Assembly (NCBI GenBank): GCA_000320545.1
Contig: ADNK01000778.1
Coordinates: 1 to 64,000 of the forward strand
Direction: 5' to 3'
DNA: 64,000 nt
Source: Bigelowiella natans CCMP2755
Lineage: Eukaryota > Cercozoa > Chlorarachniophyceae
This document shows positions 11,076 through 23,229 of this stretch, piece after piece. The position numbers and the translations under genes were made by a program. The notes under the pieces were generated by a model, which worked only from the letters and a program-made list of their open reading frames with translations, did not search any database and was not told the origin of the DNA. How positions within the stretch are numbered: position 1 is the stretch's first letter; the number at the start of each line of letters is the position of its first letter.

Positions 11076-12778
11076 ATGGCAAAACAGAAGAAGACTAAGT
11101 TGAGGAGGAAAAGAAATGGTCGTTCTTCAACACCTTCCCATTCGAAGCGAGATCTGGTCGAAGTGCAGAGAGAAACGTTACACCTACTTGCACACCAGAA
11201 GCGGCTGCTTTCAGCCAAACTGCAGAGACGTGCAATTGAAAAGTGTGTTATTGTGAAGGGAGACGCATGTAAGAAACTGCCAGGAGATGGTAAGGAGGTG
11301 AATGTCGATTGTTCGAGTATACATACCCCCAGCGTGCGGATAGTGGACCAGGACTGCCTTGATGTTGCTCTGGAGATGCAGGTAGCTTTTATTGAACTTG
11401 CAGCACAGGATCGATGAGCTGATTCATCAGATAAATCACATGAATTCAAAATATAGGAAGCCCTCTCCGATAAAGAAGCTACAGGAAGCGAAGGCACTTT
11501 GGGAGGGGTAACAGGAAAGAAAGGTTTTGAAAGCATCTTCTTAAACTCTAAGAACACAATGCGGCGTTGCATATAATATTATCATTGGAATACGTATCTC
11601 TTAGGTTATAGGAAAGTAAAAGTGGCCGTCCTTGTTCATGGCAGTGGGGAGAATCCTGGAGGTGGGTACAAACGAGGAGCAAACGGACAGGAAGAAGCGA
11701 TCTGTAGAAGAACGAATTTGGCCGCCTGTGTAGAGGCTGCAAGGTGTTTCTTGCTTTTTTTTGCCTATGGTTTATTTACGTTACGAGTCGTGCATTTGTC
11801 CTTTGTGTTGCAAGTTTGATAAAGAAAGTGGGGATGTGTTTAACACTTGTTTGCATATATAATCACACCGTTCATTCCCAACGAACCATTGCTCTTTTCC
11901 CCCCACCGCCGACGCAGCTACCCTTTACCAGAATTTGGATGCTTGTACGTGCCGAGTTTGTACGTAATTCGTGGAGGCTCCAATCAAGACTTTAAGGTGA
12001 GCAGATAGAATCATGTATTCATAAGAGTTGTCATGAGCAATATTCCAGAGCCCGTTATGGGTCGATAGTATTTGTGAAATATCGAAGCAATGGACATGAT
12101 TCTGAAGCATGGGTAGGTGTACTCACGACCTCGGGAACTGTCAGCGGTCGTGGCACATTGCTACATGCACATGAACACGACAAGTGAGGGGAGAATTGAG
12201 CCAAAGTACGAGGCAAAGGTTGACAATGACAAGACTTTCAAATTTCTCATAATTCTTTGGCCAACCCTCTCTGATGTCAAATTTATATTTTTTGGGATAT
12301 GGATGACGCTCATTCGTTTAAGGAATTATTTGTGCATTGTTAGACGTATGCGAAGATTGTGAATCTATTGACCTGTTTGGCAATCCACGGGCACACTGAT
12401 ATTGTCCTTGGGGCATGGGGTTGTGGTGCCTACGGGAATCCACCTCTGGAAATCGCTCGCCTGTTCAAAAAGGCCTTAACCTCGCATCCAAGGCTCTCCA
12501 AGAATATTTGCTTTCGTAATATCGTTTTTGCAATATTGAAAAATCGGCGTGCAATCGAAGACTTCAAAAATGTGTTTGGGGAAGGATTGGTACCAGCTAA
12601 CAGCATGAAGTCATCAAGTATGGAATCGCAAAATAGAATTCGAGTATCAGAAACCTCATCTAGTAATGGCACGCAGTCTATACAACAAGAGGTTGGTGAC
12701 TCTAAGGACGAAGTAGAATGCAGCAAAGGCACTATCCTAGCTACTTCAAAAAAATCTGTGCCGCTAGAAGATTTGTGA
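11076..12778 (+). CDS. Bacterial-type poly(ADP-ribose) glycohydrolase (TIGR02452/DUF2263)
   Basis: Removes ADP-ribose from proteins, probably in nucleus or cytosol. Firm exons are 11076-11381, 11612-11743, 11918-11996, 12117-12218 and 12344-12778 (TGA). The macrodomain signature is intact: NPGGGYKRGANGQEE gives the family's GGG-X(6-8)-QEE pattern with the catalytic glutamate. It is followed by YPLPEFGCLYVPSLYV and by HGHTDIVLGAWGCGAYGNPP, all diagnostic of this family. The N-terminus is a lysine/arginine-rich extension, possibly a nuclear signal. The C-terminal 60 residues are Ser-rich and outside the domain. Exons 11612 and 11381 do not join in phase directly. Either an extra exon at 11404-11507 is used, after an intron of only 22 bases, or a non-GT donor is used. 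The gene converges on the esterase at 13176. Confidence 0.82.
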
Positions 12779-13175
12779 TAAATGAGTCAATGACCATTTA
12801 GATGTTCACAACACATGCAAACAAACAACAAACACGTGTCGTACAGGTGTCACCATATATGTGCTGAACATGTACATGTCTAGATGCTCGTACATATGGT
12901 GATGGTTTCTGTGCACTGCAGCAGCTCTATGTGTGCTAAGCTGCTACAACTACATGTGCAAACACATCACAGCTCGAAGTCATGCGCTACAACGATGTCT
13001 TTGAGAAACATAATGTCACAGCTGTTGTCTAGCAGAAAGCTTAGAGCATATGTTACAGTCTAATACCAGCACGCATTTTTTAACAGCACTAGAGCATCCC
13101 GCACATCTATACATTTGCACTTCTAGACTTTATCTTATAGAACTAGAGAAGCTGGGTCTGTTGATCATGCCAATG
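12779..13175. other. Convergent intergenic spacer
   Basis: About 400 bases between the stop codons of two convergent genes. No coding block is visible. It is rich in words such as TACATGTGC, GCTGCTA and TGCA, like the other convergent spacers. Confidence 0.55.
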
Positions 13176-14201
13176 TCAGGGAAGTCGAGAAATAATATCG
13201 CTAAGTACAGCCTCGCTGAACACATTGGGGCGCTTTTCAGTGGAGGGATAAAGGGTAGCAAGCCTCTTATGATCAAGATTTACATGAATTATAGTCCAGC
13301 CCACGTCTCTCAACCCTTCTACCATCACCTTCAGTGTCTTTTCCTTTGCATCCCCATTGAAATAGGGCAAGATCTTATCACTACTGGGATCCTTTTTTTT
13401 TTCATGTAATCTTGTAATGAGAACAGGATTTTGGCCAATCTTCAATCCTATCTTCTTTCCCTTGTCAGAGTCCACGGATCCCAAAGACACCGTGTTGTCA
13501 ACTGATATCCCTGACGAAGCAAATGCAACTATGCCGTCGTCCCAAATGGGCGCATAGCTTATTCTAGCCTTGAATCGTTTCAATACATCTATGTATGCTC
13601 CTTCGGCCAGTCTTAGCAACAGTGGAGCTTTGTCGTCGTCGGTCAAGTACAGCTCTTTCCCAGTCCTAATCCAGCCCATGAGCCAAGAATTCCACTGTGT
13701 GTACAAACAACGCACACCTAGGTGAGGAGTTGCAAGAGTTATCAACATTCCAGGCAAGATGTCGCTATTTAATCTTGCGATTTTTTTTCCCCCCTTGGTC
13801 TCCTGATCTATCGCTTCCTTTCCAAACAGTAGTTTAGCGGCCACCCTTGAGTATAGCCCACCTAATGAGCTCCCTATGAACGAAAGATACTCTAGTTTCG
13901 GAAATTCTGCTGCAATTGTTACAATTTCCTGAGCAATTCGCTGTCCCCCTTCATATATGCCGTCTGAGGTTTTCCAGAAAGTGCCGACGTCCCAGCTAGA
14001 TGAGTTCGCTCTGCAGATATACGTCCATCCTCCCTTCTTCAATGTTGCAGCGTCTATTCTTTGCTTCACATAAAACCCATGACGAGCTCCCGAGCTCCCG
14101 AATCCATGAACGAATACGTAGAGGTGGCGAACTGACGAGGGGTCGTCCGGAAGTGTCGGAGGGGAACGCACGTTCGTCATCAGGATTTCTCCTGGACGCA
14201 T
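13176..14201 (-). CDS. DUF676-type serine esterase/lipase, intronless
   Basis: A single open frame of 341 codons beginning MRPGEILMTN. It is an alpha/beta hydrolase of the DUF676 (putative serine esterase, ROG1/FAM135-like) family. The oxyanion loop motif VFVHGFGSSGARHGFY lies at residues 29-44. The nucleophile elbow FIGSSLGGLYSR carries the G-x-S-x-G serine at residue 112. PHLGVRC follows at about 159-165, as in the family. WDDGIV near 220-225 is a candidate for the acid and HVNLDHKRLA near 306-315 supplies the histidine. There is no membrane segment or clear signal peptide. It is unusual here in having no intron within about 1 kb of coding sequence, although an upstream exon cannot be excluded. 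The run of T in the upper strand near 13388 encodes lysines and is in frame. Confidence 0.82.
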   Translation of the reverse strand: MRPGEILMTNVRSPPTLPDDPSSVRHLYVFVHGFGSSGARHGFYVKQRIDAATLKKGGWTYICRANSSSWDVGTFWKTSDGIYEGGQRIAQEIVTIAAEFPKLEYLSFIGSSLGGLYSRVAAKLLFGKEAIDQETKGGKKIARLNSDILPGMLITLATPHLGVRCLYTQWNSWLMGWIRTGKELYLTDDDKAPLLLRLAEGAYIDVLKRFKARISYAPIWDDGIVAFASSGISVDNTVSLGSVDSDKGKKIGLKIGQNPVLITRLHEKKKDPSSDKILPYFNGDAKEKTLKVMVEGLRDVGWTIIHVNLDHKRLATLYPSTEKRPNVFSEAVLSDIISRLP

Positions 14202-14614
14202 TTCCGAGAATTATTCAAGTCGCAATGCAAAAACAAAGGCAATCGTGCCTGACTCACCTTCCGACCACTCCCACAATTCATTTGTTTGGCATGCGAGCAG
14301 TTCTGGGCCCATCTTCTTGCTAGAGTTGATGCCATGCGTCATCGCCATCAGCACACAGCGCTGTCGTCGTTCAGCTGTCAGAGATCAGAGATGATGCATT
14401 CAATGTTTGGTTCGTGCCATTTTGCACGATCCCCGCTAGCTTGCTAGTCCGTCCTCACTGAAGCCAGTTCGAGGCACTGCATTTCGCACTTTGCAAGTGT
14501 CATGTCACACTTTGGAGGTGTGGTTTTTCATCATTGTTCATTGTTCATTCATTCATTCATTCATTCATTCATTCACTTGTTCATGTGCTAGGGTGAAGTG
14601 GCCAATCGTGAAAG
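14202..14614. other. Divergent intergenic region with ATTC repeat
   Basis: Separates the minus-strand esterase from weak plus-strand frames. It holds an ATTC tetranucleotide run at about 14544-14575. No gene or RNA is visible. Confidence 0.55.
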
Positions 14615-14872
14615 ATGGTCGTTGACAGACTTCCAGTAGAACATGAAGGTGCACTTCCAGCAGAATGTGAAAGTTCACCTTCTTCTCACAGGCTAGCAGG
14701 GACCACGTGTTCTTCTCCTTCTTTCACCTGTCAATCAGACGTCGACTCCCTGGATTGTGCTCAGAGAAATTTCCCCAATCGAATTGATTCTGAGAAACAG
14801 CAGCCAGTGAACGGCATGCCCAAAGCAACCATGACTGCTCCCACGGAAGAAGAGCTAGCTTCTGATTTCTGA
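14615..14872 (+). CDS. Hypothetical 85-residue protein
   Basis: Open frame starting at an ATG (MVVDRLPVEHEG) and ending TGA, with Ser/Pro/Cys-rich but natural-looking residue usage (EEELASDF at the end). There is no homology I recognise, no membrane helix and no obvious splice partner. It could be a short gene, an untranslated region, or a chance frame. Confidence 0.3.
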   Translation: MVVDRLPVEHEGALPAECESSPSSHRLAGTTCSSPSFTCQSDVDSLDCAQRNFPNRIDSEKQQPVNGMPKATMTAPTEEELASDF

Positions 14873-14987
14873 TCATTGGCAGAGCATTGAATGAAAGTCA
14901 ATGAAGTTGCAGCTTTGGAACCACAAGTTTTCATTCTCAACGATGTGACTCGGAGTCGTCGTCATCAGTCATTGTGCCTAGACGAGC

Positions 14988-15185
14988 ATGAGCGTCGATG
15001 ACGTTGCTGACGCTAGATGCACATCATTTACAAGCGTTGATGAGTGCATGACAACTGGAAATTTTCGCGTGTGTGACAAAAAACAAAAATTGCTAACTTC
15101 AGCACTTGAATGTGATGAGAAGCCTGCTGTGACAAATGATGCATTGCATGCACCATGTTTTACCAAGCGCGTGATTTCAAAATAA
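14988..15185 (+). CDS. Hypothetical 65-residue protein
   Basis: Open frame from ATG (MSVDDVADARCTSF) to TAA with natural residue usage and five cysteines. It lies 115 bases beyond the preceding frame on the same strand and may belong to the same transcript. No family is recognised and no splice join in phase was found. Confidence 0.25.
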   Translation: MSVDDVADARCTSFTSVDECMTTGNFRVCDKKQKLLTSALECDEKPAVTNDALHAPCFTKRVISK

Positions 15186-15413
15186 TCAAGATGATTGTGC
15201 GATTCGTGGAGAGATTTTTCTTATATTACAGATTGCGTGCGCGCAGCATATCAGTGTCATGCATGCAAATATGCGAGTAAGTAGCTGATACTTTAACAGT
15301 AAAACGGTCAATGATTCTTTCTTATTCTCTACATCATCGCAGTGAGACTAGCTACACTAGAAAGCTAGGCTGTACTAAATATGGCTATACATTATCCAGA
15401 ACATTATCCAGAG

Positions 15414-16840
15414 CTAATAATAATTGGGTGTCGGGCTATCTGGTTTGTCACTTGCTAAAATCTTTCCCGTCCCTCCTCCTAAATCACCGTTATTTTCCTC
15501 ATGTGTAGCTCCTTTTGGAGGAGGACGCAACCTTTCATCTCGCAGATTTGCATCCAATATAATGCGGAGGGTGACCAATTTAGAGCTGGCACCGCCTGTA
15601 AAATACGCATAAGTAATTTACTAGTTTTAAGAGTACAAGAGACTATGTTAGAAAGTTTGTTTCTCATACTTGATCCAAGCTCAATTGTTGTGAATTCTGA
15701 TTACACATGAGAAGTAAGATATCAAGGATAAAGTCAAGACTGATTCCATCCATTCACACTTGCTGTCAGCAAAGCTACTAACCCGGTCTGAAGCCAATAT
15801 CCGTAGCACCTTCTTCCTCTTGCAGGTACAACGATCCCAACGCAATTCCAAGAATTGCCGCGTGCACTGAGGAGGGGCCTACAATATTAGAATCAAAGTT
15901 GCTTAAATATTTCGATTATCCCAATGTATAGGTGGGGTTCCAGAAGTTGAGCAGTATATACCTATCGCTGCGAGCATTAACGCTTGGCCTAGTGTGTTAT
16001 CAAATAATCACGTAATTACAAAGTCTGGAAAACATATTCTATGACAGTCAGCACTCACCGTGCTTGAGCTTTGATGATATTGTCTTAGCTACTAAGTCAG
16101 GTTCACTAGTACGCGCAACTCGCAACTGCGTGAATCACACAACGAGGAAAAAATCAGATTTGACCAAGACATGTCTCGTCAATTTCCCTATTCACTTACA
16201 ATCTACGTTGCTTTCTCTCCCCCATCTGTCTCTTCCTCTTGACGCACCTCTTCCATCAGCCTCCTAATACGAGCTGGATCAGCCTGATAGGCAATAGGTT
16301 ATTTCATCGCAAGCAGAATAATAAATTAGGGAGGCATTGTGTGAAGTGATGATGAAAGGGGATAAGGAGGACGATCTGATAAAGTTCCGACGTATTTCAT
16401 AATGAGAAACAACTCAAAGATCGACAGACTGGCAAACGAGTTGTTTATGCTACCTCTTCACGGATGTTGAGATCAACGGTACCGTCCTCATTTATATTTA
16501 CCACCTTGAAGAGTGGAAGGAGAGCATGATTCCATGAAAAATACAACAAATTCGTCTAGCATCTACTGCTATCATAGAAGGTTTAGAGTAACAACTGACC
16601 TCCCCAGGGATCCAAACGCCGTGAGTAGAAGAGTTATACTCAATAATCTCGCCCTGGTGATATGTATGAGTACATGATTAGAATTAAATGAGAAAGCAAC
16701 TGCTTCATCGCTCATTTCTGTTTTAGAAGTCCAAACCAATTGGAGCGGAGGCTCTGGCTCGGGTGTGAAAGGAACCACTTCTAGAGTGCAAGCCCAAGTC
16801 AACTCCTCCCTGTGTTAATATAAATATGAACATATAAATA

Positions 16841-16874
<34 letters not shown>

Positions 16875-18441
16875 CGCGCATATATTTATACTTGTAATAT
16901 AAATGTGTGTGTCTGTGTATCGCATGTACGTGGGCGGTATCCTAAACTCATGAAGGAAGGTAACAATGAATTGAGGAGGGAAAATACCTGGGATGCATCC
17001 GAACGTATGCAGTTAAGTCAGAGCCTAGCTTCTCCAAGTTCCCCTGGACGCCAGTCTCCTCTGTGTCAATGTTTTTAAGTCTCACCAACGGCTAGTGATT
17101 TCCGCCAAAATGAATGACACTCACCCCCTCCTTCAGTCTTTGCTATCGTTGAAGTCTCTTCTGCCCCAATTTCAGCGGCAGTTGCTACGTAGCTCTCGCG
17201 CATCTTCGCTTTAGTTTCCCTGCGAAGTTTATACAGTAACCACTTTTTAGCTGTTGCATCAGTCTCAATTTATGGACGCTAGCCCACCTCTCAGTGATCC
17301 AATTCTTTCGAGCTACAGCAACGGCTTTGACAGCCTGGTTTATCGCGGCCATTCCACGAGCATGTAACACAGCCTTGGGAGGTTTTTCCTCTGCATTAGA
17401 CGGCGACTCCTACACAGAGTTAAGTTGAAGGCCATCGCAATCAGGCAGAATGTAGGCGGTTTGTATTAGTGGTTCTTAGAAACAACCGTATTAGAATTTG
17501 AGTTAAGAGGTGACTCCATCTCAGAAAGCTGAGAGGCCAAAGCGTCACGAATGAGCCCGGCTACGACTACAGGGCGTGAATTTTCTGTGATCTGCATAAT
17601 AAGGGTTTTGCATTCCCGTCATTTAGTGGTACATCTATCTCTCAAGAAGATAATCGTGTGCTGTCGTCGTAGTAGGAAAGCTACACCTCAATGGGATTGG
17701 GGGCCCCTGGAATAGGATGAAGGTCCTTCTCCGAATCCAACGATTTCAAATGGTTGAAGTACTCCACCGGAGCAACTGCCAAGGCGTAGAAGAAGACAAT
17801 TGACATCGTTATTAAGATAATTTTTATTAGATATTATTGGGGAGACTATCTGTAAAATAAAGAAAAGGGAAAAAAAGTTCTTGTATTGGGATGACTTCGT
17901 TGCAGTATCTGCTGAGCCCTTTCATAATCTGCCCTATCCATAATTTGTTCACGGTTGCGAGGCACACGGGAGTTCTCCTTTCGGCGGGAAGCTTGGCTGC
18001 GAACTTCTGAATCTCCTTTTGATGATTTTAATCGTCTTAATTTCGAAGAGCGAACACCTTATATTAACAGGTGAACAGGATAAGATCTACATGTGGCATT
18101 AGAATTTTTTGAATTTTTTAGGTGCAACCGTTCGACATCTCGATCTTGTATTTGGAAGCTCTTGACAAAAGTGAAACGGAACCTCTCGCCAGAGCCTGTT
18201 GGCCTCTGAGCTCCTGTAGGCTTGGCAAAGTCCCGATCATCATTTGTCGGTTTGTGTAATCCTGTCTATTGTTGCTTCGAAGAGGAACCGTTCGTAGTCC
18301 CGCTTCATCACTCGACCTCAGATTGAGTAATACGATATTTCCACAGAATAGTAATGCTATAAATGGGGAAAGAAGATGGAAAACTCTTCCACTACGCTCC
18401 CTGCCAACCGGCTGCCATCTCGCCAGCTGCGCTTTAGGCAT
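15414..18441 (-). CDS. 514-residue membrane protein with SH3-like module, 15 exons
   Basis: Family not recognised by name, but the model is complete. Exons in translation order: 18129-18441, 17896-18057, 17687-17775, 17487-17591, 17288-17409, 17125-17219, 16988-17060, 16737-16809, 16600-16653, 16454-16504, 16248-16283, 16059-16125, 15962-15988, 15783-15878 and 15414-15595. All are GT-AG and total 515 codons with TAG at 15414-15416. The N-terminus has an uncleaved-anchor-like helix (FIALLFCGNIVLLNL, about residues 28-42). Helical, charged segments follow. Near residues 310-370 is a small barrel-type module: EIIEYNSSTHGVWIPGEV then NINEDGTVDLNI and PARIRRLMEE. I have seen similar modules in alveolate and algal proteins. 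A second hydrophobic stretch (ALMLAAIG to AAILGIALGSLYL) precedes a basic, Pro/Gly-rich tail. An AT tract near 16845-16874 is intronic. Confidence 0.72.
16845..16874. repeat. TA microsatellite in an intron
   Basis: TA dinucleotide run inside the intron between exons 16737-16809 and 16988-17060 of the 514-residue protein gene. Confidence 0.9.
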
Positions 18442-19315
18442 CCTGTGGCCAAAGAGCGTTTGAGTTCTGTCGACGCTACTCGAGGTTTGGATATACCGAC
18501 ATTTATAATAAGCGACATACCAAAATCAAGCTAATATTTATAATACGTAGTCATGTTCAAAATTCAAATGACACGAGGAAGACTCGATTAAGACTTGATA
18601 CAAGCTGGGAAGTTTTCTCGATAGAAAACTGCCTGTGCGTACCTAAGAAGGCGCTTTTCGGAATACTTGTTACCTTAAGGTTAACTTATTAATCCCGGGA
18701 TTCGATTTGGAGATGATCAACAAATGCAACGGTAGGAAGAATTTACCTGTATTTTAAACGGGAGACACGACCCTACTCTTGCCGCTTGGCAGAGTATCGA
18801 AATTGAACTCAACGTTCACATTGAATTCCATGAATGTTCGAAAAAATCACTAGACGACAATAGCAGAATATTGTCTCTTGTGCGAATATCCCTTTGTGCT
18901 TACCATATGCTTCAAAAACAAATGCTGCTGAGAGATGTCCTCCCCCTGCACTGTGTGAACCGGGTAAAGACATTTTATCTGAGGGTTGAGGGTGAAGGGT
19001 TGAGCGTAAATATGAATCTTAAAGTATCTCGATAAAATTTCTAACAATAACTTGGACAACGAGAAATAGCGTGAATTTCAACCATTGTAAATAATACGCA
19101 CCCGAGCAACGATACATGTTTCCCCTAGTGCTCTTGATTTCTTGATCGGAAGGAACCAATGCAGTATTTTCTATTTCCATCCTTAGCCGTGACGGCTGAA
19201 TATTTCAAACCTAGTCTGACGAAAGTGGTATATGGACCAATAAATCCAGGCGTTAGGGCTCTAACTAGAAGAAGGGCTCATATCATTTTGCTCGACTGAG
19301 ATTCTCAAGAGAACG
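18442..19315. other. Divergent intergenic region
   Basis: About 870 bases between the start codons of the minus-strand 514-residue protein and the plus-strand TOGARAM gene, so it should carry both promoters. It is AT-rich and free of microsatellites. I see no further gene. Confidence 0.5.
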
Positions 19316-22300
19316 ATGTCGGCTCGTGGCGATCGAGAATTTCAGATCTTGAGGTCCACGTTCACTTGGTTGTTAATTTTGAAGCTTCTCACTTGCAATG
19401 GTTTCTGTTTCATCCTCAAGTTCGGGAACGGCATCCGATAGAAAAGACGCTCTGGACAGACTGAGGGCACGGGTAAAGCAGGATGGACTTCCAAAAAGCT
19501 TGGATATAAACAAACTCTTTGGGTATATTCTAGGATTTTTGAAAATTGCAAGAGTATCCCAGATATATAAATTGGCATTGAATTTTAAGGAACTATGGTT
19601 GTGTTATCCATCATGTAGGTGTCTAAACAAGTGCTTAGTGGATGAATCGTGGAGGTTCGCTTTCAACTTCTTCATTCCCTTGAAGTGCTTGATATTTATA
19701 TTTGCCAATCCCTTTTCTGTCAGTGTGTCACACCAATGCTTACTCCTTTTGGGGGAATTAGCACATCATTTGCAGTCAGACCGCAGGCTGAGTCGTCATG
19801 TAGATGGGTATTATCCAAATGGACTTATGGAATAAATTTCGAAAATCACATCTTTTGCCTTTGACTCTTCCACAGACTACTCCCGCACATTGTCATGAGC
19901 CTTGGATCACGAAAGGTATAGAGGGAATGTAGCTTCTGAATCTTCCTCCTTCCCCCCTCCCCCCCCTCTGTGTATGTGTTGTATGAGGAGAAACTTATTT
20001 TTGGTATTTCTATCGCCAGGGAACTACTCGCAAAGCTGCTCTAAACACGGTCCTGCTCTTGATGAAGTACTCGTTCAGCGCACAGGTTGCTTCCTTATAA
20101 AAGTCGTCCGTTCGAACGAATTGTGTTCTTCTAACGTAACGCTTATTTGCTCATCAGCATATCCTGAATGCTCTGGCCCAGAGCGGGTAGATATATAACT
20201 AAGATACATATATTGATATTCAATAATCCTTTTGAATAATCAGAATCACATCCATATAACTTTTTTTTGTGACTATCATAGCTTCAGCCATAGGGAGCCG
20301 CGAGTGCGTATGAACTCGGTATGACATCTCTGAAGTGGTTAAAATGTTTTCTTTGAAAGATCGTGACTTATTCTATTTTGTACATCTTGTTCTTCAACAG
20401 ATTATCGCGGTGCCTGACCTAGTCCAAGCGGTGAGATAAAAACACATACTCGCCGCAATATACTTGAAATGGACGTGCCAAAACCCTATCAAATCTAAGA
20501 TTTTCCCTGTGATTTGTTACTCCCAATAACATGCTTACAGTGATAACCTTTTCACTCATGCATGAAATTAGCTATGGTCATTATTGTTTGGTGTAACTAT
20601 TCTCAGGTACCGCACAGAATCGAGTTGAAGCAGGTGCTGTCATCGCTCATCACACATCTGGATGACTCGCAGGTGAATAATAGTAATATGGATAGGTGGT
20701 GTTTGTTGCTGCTGATATATAAGGATGAAATAGCAGTATTGCTACCTTCGACCGACTAGAATGGTTCGATGCTCATTTCTTGAATGATGTCCCCATTGTA
20801 TTCCTCTATCTAGGAGAGCGTCGCGGAAGCTGTGAAAGCGACTCTGAAAACCTTGTACAACACTCAAAAATCTGTACCACAGGTGAGTTGTCTTGAAACC
20901 CCGTCTGATGTTTGATCTCAACACTACCGTTTCACTCAACTCACTTAAAAAGCAATAATTCATATGGGAGGGGTACATACAAATTTTGTCAATATCATCA
21001 TCCTAGGACATAGACTGCTTTCGTAAGAGGCAATGGTGTCATATGAAAAAGACTTGCATGACTATCAGCTTGCATGGAGAAGTAATCCCTGATGGTTGGC
21101 GTTATCCTGTTGTTGTTGTTGTTGTTGTTGTTCATGTTGTATTTTCAGCTGGTGCTCAGGTTGGGATACAGTCATCAGCAGGCGCTAAAAAGGTGGGGAA
21201 CTTATTATTACGAGTTCAAGGAGGAGGAGGACCATTGAGTTACAAAAACGCATATTATTACATCGGGAGTATCATGGAAGCACTGATAGATGAGAGCGGG
21301 AAGCAATCACCAAGTCTACAATCAACAGCGGGGTGATGATAGCGTTCCAAACATCATTTAAACTGTACTTCCTATCCCCTCAGGCACATGCCTGATCTCC
21401 TCCAAAACCACAACGCACAGCAGCACCAGCAGCAGGTATCATCCAACGACCCCTCTTCTATTCATTGCACGAGCCGTTACACTGAGCGCGTAAGCACACG
21501 GCAAACAAACGCACATTGATCTTTGTTTGCATGAATCTTTACCTAGGTGAATTCCCGCTCTTCATTGGATATCTCCCAAATCCCTTCTTTTTCTGAAGTG
21601 CCGTCGCAGGTAATAGTGCATCGCTCAGTTTTGTAACAAATGATGATGATGATGATGATGATGAGACACATTACAAGTCATGGGTTGTTCTTGTCTTATG
21701 AATGTTCATTTCATACCAGTTCCACCAAACCCCGAGGAGAAGCGCAGGTTACTATTACAAATCCTCTGATTCTCGTGAAATAATATGCATTCTCGTGCAT
21801 TTGTAGTACCGATGATCGAAAGTCATGTATGTGTAAATAAAATAAGTGCACATATATAACATAGATATACACACATAACACCTCGACAGCAACACCATAT
21901 TGTATGTTCCAGTCTATGGTGACTACCTGCTAAGCTACTGTTGTAAATTTCGCCTTTTCAACTTTCCCCACCCAGATCTGGGCGAGTTCAAATCCCATTC
22001 TCGCAGCCCGAGACGGGAGCACAGGTAGCGCTCTTAGCACGTAGAATAGCACCAAGAAGCGCCCCCTAGCATGCAGTGTTGTTTCAATTCTAGATTCATG
22101 GATTCTTCTGAAGAACTTTTTCCTTTCAATGTAGTATCTCTTCAGCGTGTGAGAGAGATGGGCAGTCGTCAAGACTCAAATTCGGGTAATTGCCAACGAT
22201 ACTATGAAAACGCAAGCCCTCTTCAACAGAGTAACACATCCAACACAATGCTACATTATTTAGCTTCGTCCCAACCGATGTGATCGAACAGTTGCAAGCT

Positions 22301-23191
22301 AACCAGGAGTCAAAGGTACCGGTTCTAAAATCATTTTGATATTTGCACGTGTTCATAATTATCGCCTCCTGTTTTGATCGTAATGCTTACTGGTGCTGTT
22401 GTATCAATCAGATGTATAGAGCACGTATTACGGCTTCCGCACAGATGTACTGCTACCCTCACGCCCTTTCCTCTTCTTTCTTTTTGATGCGAAGAGGCAA
22501 AAAAAACCGCTTACAAACAATACGATGTATTTGTACTTCCGAGATTTATTCACTTATCCTCATTACCGACTGGAAAGAAGAACAATTTAACCGTTGTGTC
22601 TCTCACTGTTTAACGAGCAGACTGAATTTGATGAGAGAGAAAGACGATCTTGTGCGGACTATAGGTGATTGCCCTCTCAATTTCTGATATAGTTTTCATT
22701 GATTTGTTCGCTGGGAGGGAATAATGTTAACACTGCCTGGATAGTCGCTGCGTATCATTATGTGTAGCTTTCATTCTTTCAATGGCCACCGTTTGCTGAT
22801 ATAGCTCCACCACCCCCAAACTAATAACGGCGTGAACAACCTTCTGAGAACCGACATAATCTAGGCTCGGAGGTAGGGAACCTACTCGAGTTCCTTATTT
22901 TTGTCGTCAAAGATCGACATTTCAAGGTTATTTGATGGCGACATGTGTTGTTTACTAAAAGAGATTGTTGACTACCCCGGTTGTATATATATTAGAGCTT
23001 AAAACCTGTTTGAACAACAACCGGTTGTTTCTCTATTATCTAGGTGGTCATGAATGGGTTGACAATGATGAATACCTTCTTCCAAGCTCTCGGGCCTCTT
23101 ACGCAGCGATATCTACAGCGAGTGCTTCCGGTAGTAGAGGAATAGTATGTTGTTGTCGTCGTAGGAAGGAGTTGAATACTACTCATGTTGG

Positions 23192-23229
<38 letters not shown>

